Source: Thiohalobacter sp. (GTDB lineage Bacteria > Pseudomonadota > Gammaproteobacteria > DSM-19610). From it: a stretch of DNA of 6,041 nucleotides. Within the stretch, counting starts at the first letter, position 1; every line of letters begins with the position of its first letter. The notes beneath the pieces were generated by a model. The model was not told the DNA's origin. It saw only the letters and a program-made list of their open reading frames with translations, and ran no database searches. Shown here one piece after another: positions 5,644 to 6,041 of this stretch. The stretch spans positions 1 to 6,041 of the forward strand of contig JALWRY010000225.1 in NCBI GenBank assembly GCA_027080445.1. Direction: 5' to 3'. The position numbers and the translations under genes are program-made.

Positions 5644-6041
5644 TCAGGGTTGGGCGGGCGCTGGCGGGACAATATCCGGGTAAAAGATATAGTCCCCGCC
5701 TCCCGCCGAACGGTGGCAATAAATACAACCACGGTTCCTGTCGGGTGATGTGCCGCCTTTCATCAACCGGCCCGCCATGGCAATCGTCATTCCCATCCTG
5801 TGCATGGAAAACAAGCGGCCATCCGGGTGGTACTTGGCCCAGAACCAGTCCTGGTTGTCCGGGTCATAACCGGCTTCCCGCCTGAACATCACCGTGATGG
5901 CCTTCAAGTAACGACGACGATCCTTTTCCACCTCGGCAATCGTCGGCCTGTCATCAGGACTGTCACCGTTATAGTTCTTTTTCACCACCACGAAGCCGCG
6001 GTGCCGGCCCACCTGGATGACGCGACTGTCGACCTCCAGCA
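5644..6041 (-). CDS. Second cytochrome P460 / c'-beta-like c-type cytochrome, N-terminus beyond the window
   Basis: The minus-strand frame is open from the right edge to TGA 5644-5646. The true start is not in view: the GTG at 6010-6012 is internal, since in-frame residues before it (LEVDSRVIQV) align with LELLHQKITV of the neighbouring cytochrome. Shared landmarks are GFVVVKKNYNG, RYLKAITVMF, REAGYDP, WFWAKYHPDG, MGM and a haem site CIYCH (5713-5727) followed by RSAGGGDYIF. Between RYLKAITVMF and PDGxL the two proteins are identical at 27 of 34 positions. Differences are a few extra residues (TSPDRNRG) before the haem site, a different loop after KKNYNG, and a proline-rich C-terminal tail (VPPAPAQP). 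The first Lys of VVVKKNY (5980-5982) aligns with the putative haem-linking lysine of its partner. Export signal and membrane anchoring cannot be judged because the N-terminus is missing. Confidence 0.82.
   Translation of the reverse strand, partial: LEVDSRVIQVGRHRGFVVVKKNYNGDSPDDRPTIAEVEKDRRRYLKAITVMFRREAGYDPDNQDWFWAKYHPDGRLFSMHRMGMTIAMAGRLMKGGTSPDRNRGCIYCHRSAGGGDYIFYPDIVPPAPAQP

Overview
The window reads as chromosomal DNA of a proteobacterium, most likely a gammaproteobacterium. This rests on protein style (SulP, EriC-type CLC, a UspA-like protein, P460-type cytochromes) and on intergenic palindromes of a kind I recall from such genomes. No species can be named. No rRNA, tRNA, CRISPR array, transposase or phage gene is visible.

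Layout. (1) Positions 1-259, minus strand: the N-terminal part of a secreted Sel1-repeat protein that runs off the left edge. (2) 260-569: a divergent intergenic region with weak promoter candidates. (3) 570-2405, plus strand: a complete SulP anion transporter with a C-terminal STAS-like domain and a cysteine-bearing tail. (4) 2414-2438: a perfect hairpin between convergent genes. (5) 2464-3780, minus strand: a CLC chloride channel/antiporter with the gating and proton glutamates of the exchanger class. (6) 4039-4482, minus strand: a small UspA-like protein lacking the ATP-binding signature. (7) 4483-4924: non-coding, with a degenerate palindromic repeat. (8) 4925-5515, plus strand: a lipoprotein c-type cytochrome of the P460 / c'-beta kind. 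(9) 5525-5629: a rho-independent terminator followed by a 25-bp perfect inverted repeat. (10) 5644-6041, minus strand: a second, paralogous P460-like cytochrome whose N-terminus lies beyond the right edge.

How the genes may work together. SulP, CLC and the Usp protein form a plausible anion/stress-homeostasis neighbourhood: two anion transporters end to end and a stress protein transcribed in the same direction as CLC. They are not one operon, because SulP faces the other two and the Usp-CLC gap is about 260 bp. The two cytochromes are a separate module. Their shared core around the WFWAKY segment is 27/34 identical, and each has one CxxCH near the C-terminus plus an aligned upstream lysine that could be the haem cross-linking lysine of the P460 family. 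That would point to chemistry on NO or hydroxylamine, but this is inference from family resemblance. The convergent cytochrome pair around a long palindrome is the most distinctive structure here; nothing in the window amounts to a clearly new system.
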